Source: Methylophilus sp. 42 (GTDB lineage Bacteria > Pseudomonadota > Gammaproteobacteria > Burkholderiales > Methylophilaceae). From it: a stretch of DNA of 64,000 nucleotides. The notes below the pieces were generated by a model, which did not search any database, was not told where the DNA came from, and saw only the letters and a list, made by a program, of their open reading frames with translations. Both the position numbers and the translations under genes were made by a program. The stretch lies in contig NZ_KB913031.1 in assembly GCF_000384155.1 (NCBI RefSeq), positions 2,846,961-2,910,960 of the forward strand, read 5' to 3'. Within the stretch, counting starts at the first letter, position 1. Each line of letters starts with the position of its first letter. Positions 25,892-35,166 of the stretch are shown here, piece by piece.

Positions 25892-27452
25892 TTTTATCAT
25901 CCCCCTGCTCCAGTTTGAGTTGCAGCCTCAGCATTTTCAATCGCGCCTCTACTCTGGATTGCAGATAAAAATCGCCATCTTTGGCTTTGCTGGCGATCTC
26001 AAACTGGTCAATCGCGCGCGGCAAATCATATTTACGCACATAGCTTTCGCCCAATGCCTGATGCCGTAACATCTGCTTGCCTTGTCCTTGATAAGCCGCT
26101 GCCAGCCAGTCATACAACTTGGGATCATCGGGAAAAGCATCCAGTTGCTTTTGAATAAAGGTCACCGCTGGCGCCCATTGATTACTGCGTATTAATGACT
26201 CGGCCTGCCCTTGTGCCAGGATTCTATGTTTGGGGTACTGCTGCAAGCCCTGCACAAATTGCGCCTGTGCCTGCGGCACCTGGCCTAGCTTGGCCAAAGT
26301 CAGCGCCTTTAAGGTCACCAGGTAAGGACTCACCATACCATGCTGCACCAGCCAGTCGACCTCCCCCTGCGCATTTTTGGCCTGATTGGCCCGCAGCCAG
26401 GCATAAGCCAGGCCATAATGCTCTGCCAGTTCGTTCTGATAACGACCTTCGCTAATATTATTCTGAAACTCTTCCACCATTTGTTGCGGGGCACCCTGGA
26501 AAGCGCGGATTTTCGCCCGCATCAGGAAAAAAGTCAGACTTTCGTTAATCTGCTTGTAAGGCAGGTTTTGCACACGGTTACCAATATCGGCAATACGCTC
26601 ACTGGTCAAAGGGTGCGTACGCAAATAGCTAGGCATACTGCCGCCATCAGAAAAGCGTGTCGCACGCTGCATGGTGGTAAAAAAAGCAGGCATGGCGCGC
26701 ACATCAAATCCGGCATCCTGCAAAATGGTCAAACCCACCCGGTCGGCCTCGCGTTCATGCTCACGCGTGTAATCCAATTGCTTTTGTATCCCTGCCGCAG
26801 AAGCAGCGGTCATGGCACCCATCCCCACCTGCGGATTCGAACGCGCGATCAATAAGGCCAACGCCGTCGCCGCGATATTTTTAAACATATCGTACTTTTG
26901 TGACGCCAGCATGCGCGCCAGGTGATGCTGGGTGACGTGACCGATCTCATGCCCCAGCACACTGGCCAACTCTGACTCACTGTTCGAAGCCATAAACAAA
27001 CCGGTATGCACACCAATCACGCCACCAGGCATGGCAAACGCGTTAATGGTCTTGTCCTGCACCACAAAAAAGTAAAACTTCTGCTGGCGATCGGGGCTGC
27101 TCTCGCCCAATCGTGACCCTAATGCTTGCAGATAATCAGTGACTTCTGCGTCATCCAGCACATCCTCACTGGTCGCCACCTGCTTGAGAATCTGGTGCGC
27201 AATCTTTTCTTCATCACGCAATGACAATACGGTTTGCGAAGCATCGCCCAGCTCCGGCAATTGATTAGATGAATCTGACGGCAAACTCAAGTCCAGATCA
27301 TCCGGCTCATACGGCTTACCCGAAAACACGCCTGTTGCATAATTAGCCAGTAAGGTCGCCCCCGGCATCAACAACAGGCCGCACAACAGCAAGCCACGCA
27401 CCACGTGGCGGCCACCCTGTTGATAAGCATGTTTAATGTCTTTAAAAGCCAT
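25884..27452 (-). CDS. bepA: BepA-type M48 metalloprotease with TPR repeats
   Basis: This 522-residue periplasmic protease/chaperone has a signal-like helix near residue 20 ([20 protein letters not shown]), an M48 peptidase domain with zinc motif [10 protein letters not shown] and downstream Glu in EREADRVG, and C-terminal TPR helices (about residues 310-510). BepA helps assemble or degrade outer-membrane proteins such as LptD, which fits the lpt genes in this window. I start at the ATG at 27452 ([10 protein letters not shown]), with ggga before it, rather than 16 codons earlier. It overlaps the SoxYZ-like gene by 8 bases. Confidence 0.88.
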   Translation of the reverse strand: MAFKDIKHAYQQGGRHVVRGLLLCGLLLMPGATLLANYATGVFSGKPYEPDDLDLSLPSDSSNQLPELGDASQTVLSLRDEEKIAHQILKQVATSEDVLDDAEVTDYLQALGSRLGESSPDRQQKFYFFVVQDKTINAFAMPGGVIGVHTGLFMASNSESELASVLGHEIGHVTQHHLARMLASQKYDMFKNIAATALALLIARSNPQVGMGAMTAASAAGIQKQLDYTREHEREADRVGLTILQDAGFDVRAMPAFFTTMQRATRFSDGGSMPSYLRTHPLTSERIADIGNRVQNLPYKQINESLTFFLMRAKIRAFQGAPQQMVEEFQNNISEGRYQNELAEHYGLAYAWLRANQAKNAQGEVDWLVQHGMVSPYLVTLKALTLAKLGQVPQAQAQFVQGLQQYPKHRILAQGQAESLIRSNQWAPAVTFIQKQLDAFPDDPKLYDWLAAAYQGQGKQMLRHQALGESYVRKYDLPRAIDQFEIASKAKDGDFYLQSRVEARLKMLRLQLKLEQGDDKNG

Positions 27453-27566
27453 GAATCCCAGCGTTTGAAATTGCACCGCCCGATCACAGGCCTGTGCCAA
27501 CTACCCAAACTTGTTATGATAACGACTTCATCGCTTGAGTTCATCCTTTTTCACACGCGTAAACCC

Positions 27567-28055
27567 ATGACAAAATCAACCTCAGGACTCACCCATTTCA
27601 ATGCCCAAGGCCATGCCCACATGGTGGATATCGGCGACAAAGCCCATACCAAACGCATCGCCATTGCCGAAGGCCACATCACCATGCAAGCCGCCACTTT
27701 GCAAACCATCCTGCAAGGCAACGCTAAAAAAGGCGACGTGCTCGGCATCGCCCGTATTGCAGCAATCCAGGCCAGCAAAAAAACCAGTGATTTAATTCCA
27801 CTCTGCCACCCGCTCAGCCTAAGCCGGGTAGATGTCAATTTTGTGGCAGATGAAGCACAACACAGCATTAGCTGCCGCGTGCAATGTGAAACTACCGGGC
27901 AGACAGGGGTCGAAATGGAAGCATTGACTGCTGTGCAAGTGGGACTGCTAACGATTTATGATATGTGCAAGGCGATTGACAGAGGCATGACCATACAAGG
28001 GGTGAGAGTCCTGGAGAAGCATGGTGGGAAGAGTGGGGATTGGGTAGCCGTTTAA
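27567..28055 (+). CDS. moaC: Cyclic pyranopterin monophosphate synthase
   Basis: This 162-residue enzyme makes cyclic pyranopterin monophosphate in molybdenum cofactor synthesis. The signatures are all present: [32 protein letters not shown] and [12 protein letters not shown] start at the ATG at 27567, which gives the standard length; the frame is open upstream but overlaps the divergent bepA start. No other moa or mob gene is in the window. Repeat locus 2 begins about 70 bases after its stop. Confidence 0.96.
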   Translation: MTKSTSGLTHFNAQGHAHMVDIGDKAHTKRIAIAEGHITMQAATLQTILQGNAKKGDVLGIARIAAIQASKKTSDLIPLCHPLSLSRVDVNFVADEAQHSISCRVQCETTGQTGVEMEALTAVQVGLLTIYDMCKAIDRGMTIQGVRVLEKHGGKSGDWVAV

Positions 28056-28127
28056 GTAACGAAAGCCTATCCAAGTAAATACAAAAGAATTAAGTTTTAA
28101 AGCGACACTGACCGTATCGAGGCATTT

Positions 28128-28745
28128 CTTTCGCCTCTCGGCGAGTCACTTTCTGATGCTTGCCCCTCAGAAAGTAACCAAAGAAGAGGGCACCCAGCCA
28201 TCACGGCCTGCGGCTCCCTTGCGTTGCTCAACAAAATAAGCGGTCACGAAACTCGCCCTGACAAGCCACACACTTCGTGGCTTGTTGCGGAGCTCAAACA
28301 GTCGCTCCCTTCTCCCTTATTTTGTCTCCGCTACTCAGCGTGATGGGATGGGATTTATCTCGTCAAACTAGCTACGTAGAAATTTGGAAAGTTAGAAAAC
28401 CAGATTCGTTTATTTAAATCACCAACCGTTGCGTTTACTTGGTGTTCGGGGTCCCCATCTGCCGCGCCGAGCAACGCAGGGTTGGCGGGAGTCTTCGGCC
28501 ATCGGCTGTCCGAGCTCCGCAACAAGCCACGTTCTGTGTGGCTTGTCAGGGCGAGTTTCGATGGACGCCCGGCAAGCCGAGTAGCGCAAGGAAGAAGCGG
28601 AAGCTGGGGTGTCTTGTTCTTTGCCTTCTTTCTTATGGACAAGCATAAGAAAGAACGGTCGCCGAGAGGCGAAATAGAATTTCTCATGAAATAACCTTTG
28701 CTTCGGGCAGGCAAAGAAAAGTAACTCGCTGAAAAAGCGAAAAGC
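28128..28745. repeat. Composite inverted-pair repeat, locus 2 (extended right arm)
   Basis: The left arm (28128-28368) matches 10400-10642 and the right arm (from 28440) matches 10718-10955, with an unrelated 71-base centre. The core 28510-28558 is identical to that of locus 1. The right arm carries two successive tails: a 12-bp stem (28626-28637 with 28644-28655) plus tcgcc/ggcga (28659-28672), then ctttgc/gcaaag (28696-28716) plus tcgct/agcga (28726-28740). The last stem has a compensated base pair. The block lies between the convergent moaC and ThiO-like genes. Function unknown. Confidence 0.9.
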
Positions 28746-28776
28746 ACCATTACAACCAAAGCATCACTTTCCCAGC

Positions 28777-29787
28777 CTAATCCAACAACGCCGCAATCCG
28801 CCGCGCGCACTCCGGTGCCATAGTCACGCCATAACGGAAATGCCCTGTATTCAGGTACAAATTCTCAATCTGCGGATGCCGCCCAATACTGGGAATATTA
28901 TGCGGTGTCCCCGGCCGCAAGCCACTCCAGTGTTTGATAATCGGCTGCCCCTGCAAGGCAGGTAAGATAGCCTCAGCCTTTTGCAGCATTTCCTGCCGCA
29001 TGCTGTCGGTCACGCCTGCATCAAAACCAACATCCTCCAGGCTGCTGCCTGCCAGCAAATGACCATCCTGCCGTTGCAGCATATAGAACCCATCGCGGTA
29101 AAGAATATGCGGCAACAGGCCAGGCGTCATGTGATACAACAGCATTTGCCCGCGCATAGGTTTGATATCGAGACTGGAGGCCGTTTGCTTAAGTAGTTCA
29201 AAACTCCAGGCACCAGAGGTGACGACAAACACATCGGCAGATAAGGTTTCACCAGTAGTGGTTTGCCAGCTGGTGATGGATGCGTGACCTTCTTGCAATG
29301 GCATCAGCTGGGTCTGCTCGCGCAGCGTGACGCCATGCTTGATCAGCCAGGTTTTGAGGGATTGCAGCAGGCGCGGGTTACGGATTTGCACAACTTCGGG
29401 AATCAATAGATCAGCGCCCTGTAACACGTATTCAAGGCCAAACCGTTCACACCAGTCTATGGCTGGTTGCAGGTCAAACGGTGGCTGAATCAGCATACCA
29501 CTACGGGTACATTCGGGGTCTATACCGGTTTCGGCGTACAACTCGGCGCTCACTGCCGGATAGGCACGCGCACCAGCCAACGCCAGTTCATTGACGACAT
29601 CCTGGTAAAACCAGGGCAATAGGGGAAATGCTATGCCAGCCCCCGCCCATGAGGATTCGCCTGAGGTTTGTGCCGCAATGATGTTGCGCTCAACCAGCGT
29701 GACCGTATGGCCTTGCTTGCGCAACTGCATGGCGGTCAGGCACCCGACAATACCACCACCCACCACCACGACTGAACTGTTCGCCAT
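28777..29787 (-). CDS. FAD-dependent oxidase of the DAO family, glycine oxidase (ThiO)-like
   Basis: This 336-residue flavoprotein has the FAD site VVVVGGGIVGCLTAMQLRKQGH and ends with LRPGTPHNIPSIGRHPQI and NTGHFRYGVTMAPECA, as in D-amino acid/glycine oxidases. The stretch SSWAGAGIAFPLLPW is common in ThiO-like members. ThiO makes the iminoacetate used by ThiG for the thiamine thiazole; thiS and thiG are at 50 kb and I see no thiH, so this role fits. Sarcosine or D-amino acid oxidation is the alternative. It converges with moaC across repeat locus 2. Confidence 0.78.
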   Translation of the reverse strand: MANSSVVVVGGGIVGCLTAMQLRKQGHTVTLVERNIIAAQTSGESSWAGAGIAFPLLPWFYQDVVNELALAGARAYPAVSAELYAETGIDPECTRSGMLIQPPFDLQPAIDWCERFGLEYVLQGADLLIPEVVQIRNPRLLQSLKTWLIKHGVTLREQTQLMPLQEGHASITSWQTTTGETLSADVFVVTSGAWSFELLKQTASSLDIKPMRGQMLLYHMTPGLLPHILYRDGFYMLQRQDGHLLAGSSLEDVGFDAGVTDSMRQEMLQKAEAILPALQGQPIIKHWSGLRPGTPHNIPSIGRHPQIENLYLNTGHFRYGVTMAPECARRIAALLD

Positions 29788-29863
29788 AAGATTTTTTCTG
29801 AAATAGCATGAAAAGCCTGACAGGACGATGTGTGACCTGTCAGGACACGAGGCGTGTATTGTC

Positions 29864-31840
29864 TTACGGTTTGCGTCCGGAAATCAAATAGACTTCCATT
29901 GCGATGAGGGCGGCATTACTGCCCAGCAACACCAGGATATCGCCTTCATTCAGCATAATGTCATCCCTGGGCGCGATTGGCTCGGGCATATTCGGGCGAC
30001 GTAACTGCTTGACCTCGACGGCAAAATCACCGAACGGAATATGGTCCAGGCGCAGGCCGTGTGCATAAAAATTCTTATACACTTCCACCGAGTGCAACTG
30101 CGGTAACGAGGCAGTGGCGGTATCAGCATCGCTGACGCCGCGGAAGTAGCCCTTGAACATTTTATAGCGCTCTTCACGGAACAGGCGGATGCGTTTGACG
30201 ACACGATTAAGGGGGACGCCTAAGGTCACCAGTGCATGCGAAGCCAGCATCAGGCTGCCTTCAAGGATTTCCGGCACCACTTCTGCGGCACCGGCATCTC
30301 GCAGTGCATCCATGTCACTGTCATCATGCGTGCGCACAATCACCGGCAGGTTGGGATTCCGCTCCTGAATCACATGCAAGACCTTCATGGTACCGCGGAT
30401 TTCGGCATAACTGATGATGACGGCTTTCGCTCTGGCCAAGCCAGCGGCTTCCAGCACCGAGCGCCGCCCGGCATCACCGTAAATCACATTCTCACCCGCA
30501 GAAGCGGCTTCCTGCACACGGCTGGCATCCATATCCAGCGCGACATACGGGATATTTTCTTCGCGCAAAAAACGTCCCAGATATTGGCCGCTACGGCCAT
30601 AGCCGCAAATGATCACGTGATCACGCAGATCCTGGCTATGCTCCTGTATGGTATCCACCACTTTGATGCTGTTGCGGCTGTAGCTTTTGACCAGCGCACG
30701 CGCAATGCGGCCGTTTTTTTGAATAATAAACGGCGCCACCAGCATGGAGAGCACGGCCACAGACAACACCAGTTGCAAGGAGTCGCCATCAATCAAATTG
30801 GTTTGCAAACCCAGCGCCAGTACCACAAAACTAAACTCGCCGGCCTGGCCGAGGATGATGCCGGTACGCACACCCACGCCCATTTCAAAGCCATAGAACC
30901 TGGTCAGCAATGCAATCAGGCCAATCTTGAAGACCAGGAACAATATCAGCAGGACAGCAATCAGCCCCACATGCTGGACGAGCACAGAGACGTCTAGCAA
31001 CATGCCAACACTGATAAAGAACAGGCCCAGTAAAATATCGCGGAAAGGAGCAATATCAGATTCCACTTGGTAGCGGTATTTGGTTTCTGAAATCAGCATG
31101 CCCGCCACAAACGCCCCCAGGGCATACGATAAGCCAACAAAGTTAGTGGCCGCTGCCATTAACAAGGTCACCATCAATACATTGAGTACAAACAGCTCAC
31201 GTGAGCGCTGCTTGGCCACCAGTTCAAACCAGAAGTTGAGGATGTTTTTACCAAACTTAAACAAGAAAAACAGCAGAATTGAGGACTTGAACAAAGTCAG
31301 TCCCAATACATCCAGCCAGTTATCGCTGTGTGAGCCCAAGGTCTGGATCAGCACCAGAATCGGGATTACTGCCAGATCCTGGAACAGCAGCACGCCGATA
31401 CTTAGGCGGCCATGCCTGGAATTTAAATCAACACGTTCCATCAGGATTTTGGACACAATGGCGGTCGAAGACATGGTGATGGCGGCACCAATAATGAACG
31501 CCGAGGTTAGGCTTAGCCCTGCCAGCTTGCCCAGTACCAGGCTGGCCAGCAGCGTTAACACAACCTGACCGCCACCCAAGCCGAACAGGGTTTTACGCAT
31601 GGCATAGAGTTTAGGCAGGCTGAACTCGAGGCCGATACTAAACATCAGGAACACAATACCGAACTCGGCCACCTGGCGGCCAGTTTCTTCATCTTCCAGC
31701 AAACCCAAGGCGTGCGGGCCGAGCACAATACCGATCATGAAGTAAGCCAGCATCGCTGGCAAACCCAGGATACGGAATAAGCCGACGGCGAAGACCGAGC
31801 TGGTAAGCAACAATAATAAATGGATCAGGGAATCAAACAT
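29864..31840 (-). CDS. Monovalent cation:proton antiporter-2 (KefB/YbaL-like)
   Basis: This 658-residue protein has about 12-13 membrane helices (Na+/H+ exchanger domain, residues 5-380), a Rossmann TrkA-N/KTN domain beginning VIICGYGRSGQYLGRFL (about 410-530) and a TrkA-C domain at the end (about 575-655). It probably exports K+ or Na+ in exchange for H+, with gating by NAD(H) or a thiol metabolite at the KTN domain. It is divergent from kdsD. The ion and control are inferred from the family. Confidence 0.9.
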   Translation of the reverse strand: MFDSLIHLLLLLTSSVFAVGLFRILGLPAMLAYFMIGIVLGPHALGLLEDEETGRQVAEFGIVFLMFSIGLEFSLPKLYAMRKTLFGLGGGQVVLTLLASLVLGKLAGLSLTSAFIIGAAITMSSTAIVSKILMERVDLNSRHGRLSIGVLLFQDLAVIPILVLIQTLGSHSDNWLDVLGLTLFKSSILLFFLFKFGKNILNFWFELVAKQRSRELFVLNVLMVTLLMAAATNFVGLSYALGAFVAGMLISETKYRYQVESDIAPFRDILLGLFFISVGMLLDVSVLVQHVGLIAVLLILFLVFKIGLIALLTRFYGFEMGVGVRTGIILGQAGEFSFVVLALGLQTNLIDGDSLQLVLSVAVLSMLVAPFIIQKNGRIARALVKSYSRNSIKVVDTIQEHSQDLRDHVIICGYGRSGQYLGRFLREENIPYVALDMDASRVQEAASAGENVIYGDAGRRSVLEAAGLARAKAVIISYAEIRGTMKVLHVIQERNPNLPVIVRTHDDSDMDALRDAGAAEVVPEILEGSLMLASHALVTLGVPLNRVVKRIRLFREERYKMFKGYFRGVSDADTATASLPQLHSVEVYKNFYAHGLRLDHIPFGDFAVEVKQLRRPNMPEPIAPRDDIMLNEGDILVLLGSNAALIAMEVYLISGRKP

Positions 31841-32055
31841 GCAAAAATTCTAAAGCATTAATGTCAAGCCGTGCAGATGAATGTCTGCCAGCAAACCATA
31901 TATTATGACGTATCGTCAGTGATGCACCTTGAAACAGTCGCGTTTCAGGATGATGCATCCTGCCACAAAACACTATTTTATGCAAAAAATGTGCCCGCTA
32001 ATAAAAAATCCGTAAAAAAGCTGTGTTTCGCTTTCTTGCCGGGGGCGTCACTTGC

Positions 32056-32061
32056 TATACT
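32056..32061 (+). promoter_or_regulatory. Predicted -10 element for the kdsD-lpt-rpoN cluster
   Basis: TATACT, preceded by tgc (extended -10), would start transcription near 32068. That is only about 2 bases before the ATG at 32070, favouring the SD-preceded GTG at 32100 as the kdsD start. Confidence 0.4.
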
Positions 32062-32099
32062 AACCCGCCATGAACACAGCAAAATCAGGTGTCCACCTC

Positions 32100-33071
32100 G
32101 TGAAAAGTCCAGACATCGTGACGCGTGCACGAGGCATACTGCTGCACGAGGCAGATGAAATCCGCCAACTGGCCGACCGTATCGGCAGCGAATTTGAAGC
32201 CGCTGTCAGCATGATTCTGGCCTGTCGCGGCCGCATTGTCGTCACTGGCATGGGTAAATCCGGCCATATTGGCGGCAAAATTGCGGCTACCCTGGCCAGC
32301 ACGGGTACCCCTGCGTTTTTTATGCATCCGGCGGAAGCCAGCCATGGCGACCTGGGCATGATCACTTCTGAAGATGTCGTGATTGCCTTATCCAATTCCG
32401 GCGAAAGTGATGAAATCATCAATATTTTGCCAGCCATTCGCCGTATCGGTGCGCGTATTCTGAGCATTACCGGTAGCGAAGAGTCCACGCTATCGCGAGA
32501 GTCAGATGTGCATTTAAGTGCCGCCGTTAGCCACGAAGCGTGCCCACTGGGGCTGGCACCCACGGCCAGCACGACGGCCGCACTGGCCTTGGGCGATGCG
32601 TTGGCGCTCTGCGTTCTCGACTTGCGCGAATTTACTGCCGAGGATTTTGCCCGGTCACATCCTGGCGGCAGCCTGGGCAGACGGTTGCTGGTAAGGATTA
32701 AAGATGTCATGCGCACGGGGGATGCGATCCCCGCTATCAGCGAGCATGGCACCGTACAGGAAGCGATTGCACAGATTTCGAGCAAAGGCATGGGGTTTAC
32801 AGCGATTGTCGATAGCGCACAACACCCGATCGGCGTATTCACCGACGGCGATTTGCGTCGCCTGTTTATGCAAGGTGCCACCGATACGCAACAATCAATC
32901 AAAACGGTCATGAATACGCAGCCACGTTTATTGGGCATGCAACAAATGGCGGTTGAAGCAGTCAACCTGATGGAGCAATATAAAATTAACGGGTTTATGG
33001 CAGTGAACGAGCAGCAGCAATTAGTGGGCGCATTTAACATGCATGATTTACTCAAGGCAAAAATCGTTTAG
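32100..33071 (+). CDS. kdsD: D-arabinose 5-phosphate isomerase (KdsD/KpsF/GutQ family)
   Basis: This 323-residue enzyme converts ribulose 5-phosphate to arabinose 5-phosphate, the first step towards KDO of lipopolysaccharide. A SIS domain (VVTGMGKSGHIGGKIAATLA, MHPAEASHGDLGM) occupies residues 30-170, and two CBS repeats follow (IKDVMRTGDAIPAI and the final MNTQPRLLG region). I start at the GTG at 32100 because aggtg lies 8 bases upstream and the product aligns with family starts; an ATG at 32070 adds ten residues. It opens the cluster kdsD-lptC-lptA-lptB-rpoN, in which the usual kdsC is missing. Confidence 0.93.
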   Translation: MKSPDIVTRARGILLHEADEIRQLADRIGSEFEAAVSMILACRGRIVVTGMGKSGHIGGKIAATLASTGTPAFFMHPAEASHGDLGMITSEDVVIALSNSGESDEIINILPAIRRIGARILSITGSEESTLSRESDVHLSAAVSHEACPLGLAPTASTTAALALGDALALCVLDLREFTAEDFARSHPGGSLGRRLLVRIKDVMRTGDAIPAISEHGTVQEAIAQISSKGMGFTAIVDSAQHPIGVFTDGDLRRLFMQGATDTQQSIKTVMNTQPRLLGMQQMAVEAVNLMEQYKINGFMAVNEQQQLVGAFNMHDLLKAKIV

Positions 33072-33097
33072 GTTCACTGACGCCCTGGAACGCCCGC

Positions 33098-33730
33098 ATG
33101 CTTAAACACCCCATCTTATTGCCAATTGCGTTAATGCTGTTTTTAGCGCTGCTGACATTCTGGATTAACCAGACCGTACAGGAGCAGGCGCTGAGCTTGA
33201 GCCGCTTAAGTCGTCACGATCCGGACTACATGCTCTATAACTTTGTCAGCACGCGTACCGACGCCACTGGCAATACCAAATACGTGTTAGCTGCGGCAGA
33301 AATGCGCCATTTTCCGGATAACGACTATACCGAATTACAGCGCCCGCGTTTCACCCAGTTTGGGCAGGATAAACCTTACACGCAAATTCATGGCCAGCAC
33401 GGCAAAGTGTCAGCCAATGGTAAACTGGTCGAGTTTAGCAAGCAGGTCAAGGTCATACGCCAGGGCACGCTGGCCAAGCCTGAAATGCAGTTGCAAACCG
33501 AACATTTAACGCTGGAACCGGATACAGACCTCGCTTACACCGATTTGCCGGTCACTATCCGCCAGCTACCGGCGACGGTGATCACAGGTACCGGCATGCG
33601 TTTTGATAACAAGGCAGGCACCATGCAATTATTTAACCGGGTGCATGTACATTATGTACGCGCACCCGCAGTCGCAAAAACTGCAAGCCCGGCAGCGAAG
33701 GCGAAAACAGGCAATCACAAGGGTCGTTGA
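33098..33730 (+). CDS. lptC: LPS export protein LptC
   Basis: This 210-residue bitopic inner-membrane protein has one N-terminal helix (LLPIALMLFLALLTFWI) and a periplasmic beta-jellyroll domain (ADPs like DPDYMLYNF at the start, then repeated beta strands) that hands lipopolysaccharide from LptB2FG to LptA. Position between kdsD and lptA supports the call, as the sequence is poorly conserved. The basic Ala/Lys-rich tail is unusual but harmless. It lies 26 bases after kdsD and 15 bases before lptA. Confidence 0.88.
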   Translation: MLKHPILLPIALMLFLALLTFWINQTVQEQALSLSRLSRHDPDYMLYNFVSTRTDATGNTKYVLAAAEMRHFPDNDYTELQRPRFTQFGQDKPYTQIHGQHGKVSANGKLVEFSKQVKVIRQGTLAKPEMQLQTEHLTLEPDTDLAYTDLPVTIRQLPATVITGTGMRFDNKAGTMQLFNRVHVHYVRAPAVAKTASPAAKAKTGNHKGR

Positions 33731-33745
33731 TTCTGGAGAAATGAG

Positions 33746-34402
33746 TTGAACACGCACAAGCCATTATTTTATGCCACCTGCTTGACCTTATGGGCACTGC
33801 TATCGTGGTCAACCAGCGTGCTGGCTGAAGAGTCTGACCGTGACCAGCCGATTGAGCTGGAAGCGGATACCGTGACTGTGAATGATGCCAAAAAGATCAG
33901 TATTTATACCGGCAATGTGATCCTCAACCAGGGCACCCTACAAATCAAAGCCGACAAAATGATTGTGCGTGAAGACCAGGATGGCTTTCAGCACAGCACC
34001 TGTACCGGCAACCCGACCACATTCAAGCAAAAACGCACTGGCAAAGACGAATGGATGCAAGGCAGTGGGCAGCGTATTGAATACAACGCGCGCATGGACA
34101 AGGTACAGCTATACACCAACGCCTGGGTCAAACGTGGTGAAGACCTGGTCACCGGTGACTACATCAGTTATGACGCCAATGCAGAGTACGCCGAAGTCAT
34201 TGGCGGCACCAAGGCTAACCCCAATGGTACCGCCGGTAGCCGCGTCAAAGCGACCATTCAGCCCAAGAACAAAACCACGCCGCCTGTGATTGATAACAAG
34301 CCAACCTCGCAACAAGGGCTGCGCATGAACCGCTCACTGCAAATCAAAGTGGAACCGGCACCCGCCGACACCACTAATGAGCCTACGAAAGCGCAACCCT
34401 AA
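33746..34402 (+). CDS. lptA: LPS transport periplasmic protein LptA
   Basis: This 218-residue periplasmic protein forms the bridge carrying lipopolysaccharide to the outer membrane. It has a signal peptide (to about VLAEES) and the OstA/LptA domain ([39 protein letters not shown]). It starts with TTG at 33746, 8 bases after ggag; the nearby ATG at 33741 is in another frame that stops at once. The C-terminal 50 residues (after KATIQPKN) are a Pro/Thr-rich tail. It sits between lptC and lptB, 11 bases before the latter. Confidence 0.93.
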   Translation: MNTHKPLFYATCLTLWALLSWSTSVLAEESDRDQPIELEADTVTVNDAKKISIYTGNVILNQGTLQIKADKMIVREDQDGFQHSTCTGNPTTFKQKRTGKDEWMQGSGQRIEYNARMDKVQLYTNAWVKRGEDLVTGDYISYDANAEYAEVIGGTKANPNGTAGSRVKATIQPKNKTTPPVIDNKPTSQQGLRMNRSLQIKVEPAPADTTNEPTKAQP

Positions 34403-34413
34403 AGACCGGCCTT

Positions 34414-35160
34414 ATGCAGACAACAGTTTCACCAGATCATAACCACTTACGTGTCAGCCACCTGAAAAAAGCCTATCAGGGACGCACCGTGGTTAAAAAC
34501 ACTACACTTGAGCTACGCAGCGGCGAAGTGATTGGTTTGCTCGGCCCGAATGGTGCTGGCAAAACCACCAGCTTTTACATGATTGTTGGCCTGGTCGCAC
34601 TGGACGACGGCAGCATTACGCTGAATGGGGCAGATGTCAGCCGCGCGCCCATGCACGAGCGCGCCCGCATGGGCCTGGCTTACCTGCCACAAGAAGCATC
34701 CATTTTTCGTAAAATGACGGTGACTGATAATATTTTATCAATCCTGGAAACCCGCCCTTACACGGAAGAAGAGCGTGAAGCGCGGCTGGAGTCTTTACTG
34801 GATCAATTACATATCCAGCATATCCGTCACAGCCAGGCAGTCAGCCTGTCGGGCGGCGAGCGCCGCCGTGTAGAGATTGCGCGCTGCCTGGCCACAGACC
34901 CGAAATTCATCCTGCTGGATGAGCCATTTGCCGGGATTGACCCAATTGCGGTGATTGAGATCCAGAAAATTATCCGCTACCTGAGCAGCCAGAATATCGG
35001 CATTTTGATTACAGACCACAACGTGCGTGAAACCCTGGATATTTGTGACCGGGCGTACATCGTTAATGAAGGCGCTGTGTTTGCCGCAGGCACGCCAGAC
35101 GAAATCATTCAGAACGAAGGCGTACGTGAAGTCTATCTGGGCAAGAATTTTAGGCTGTAA
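34414..35160 (+). CDS. lptB: LPS export ABC transporter ATPase LptB
   Basis: This 248-residue cytoplasmic ATPase powers LPS extraction by LptB2FG. Walker A is GPNGAGKTT, the signature is [15 protein letters not shown] and Walker B is [16 protein letters not shown], followed by the switch His in ITDHNVRE. The motif FAGIDPIAV is characteristic of LptB. It has 6 bases to the rpoN start, so they are co-transcribed. lptF and lptG are not in the window. Confidence 0.97.
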   Translation: MQTTVSPDHNHLRVSHLKKAYQGRTVVKNTTLELRSGEVIGLLGPNGAGKTTSFYMIVGLVALDDGSITLNGADVSRAPMHERARMGLAYLPQEASIFRKMTVTDNILSILETRPYTEEEREARLESLLDQLHIQHIRHSQAVSLSGGERRRVEIARCLATDPKFILLDEPFAGIDPIAVIEIQKIIRYLSSQNIGILITDHNVRETLDICDRAYIVNEGAVFAAGTPDEIIQNEGVREVYLGKNFRL

Positions 35161-35166
35161 CCTGAT

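Noticed and set aside
28355-28810. A 151-codon minus-strand ORF and smaller ORFs across repeat locus 2
   Set aside because: Same reason as locus 1; the frame crosses both the unshared centre and the right arm and runs into the end of the ThiO-like gene.
32060-33055. 331-codon minus-strand ORF covering kdsD
   Set aside because: It is antisense to a clear isomerase gene; Cys- and Arg-rich low-quality composition shows it is a codon-bias shadow.
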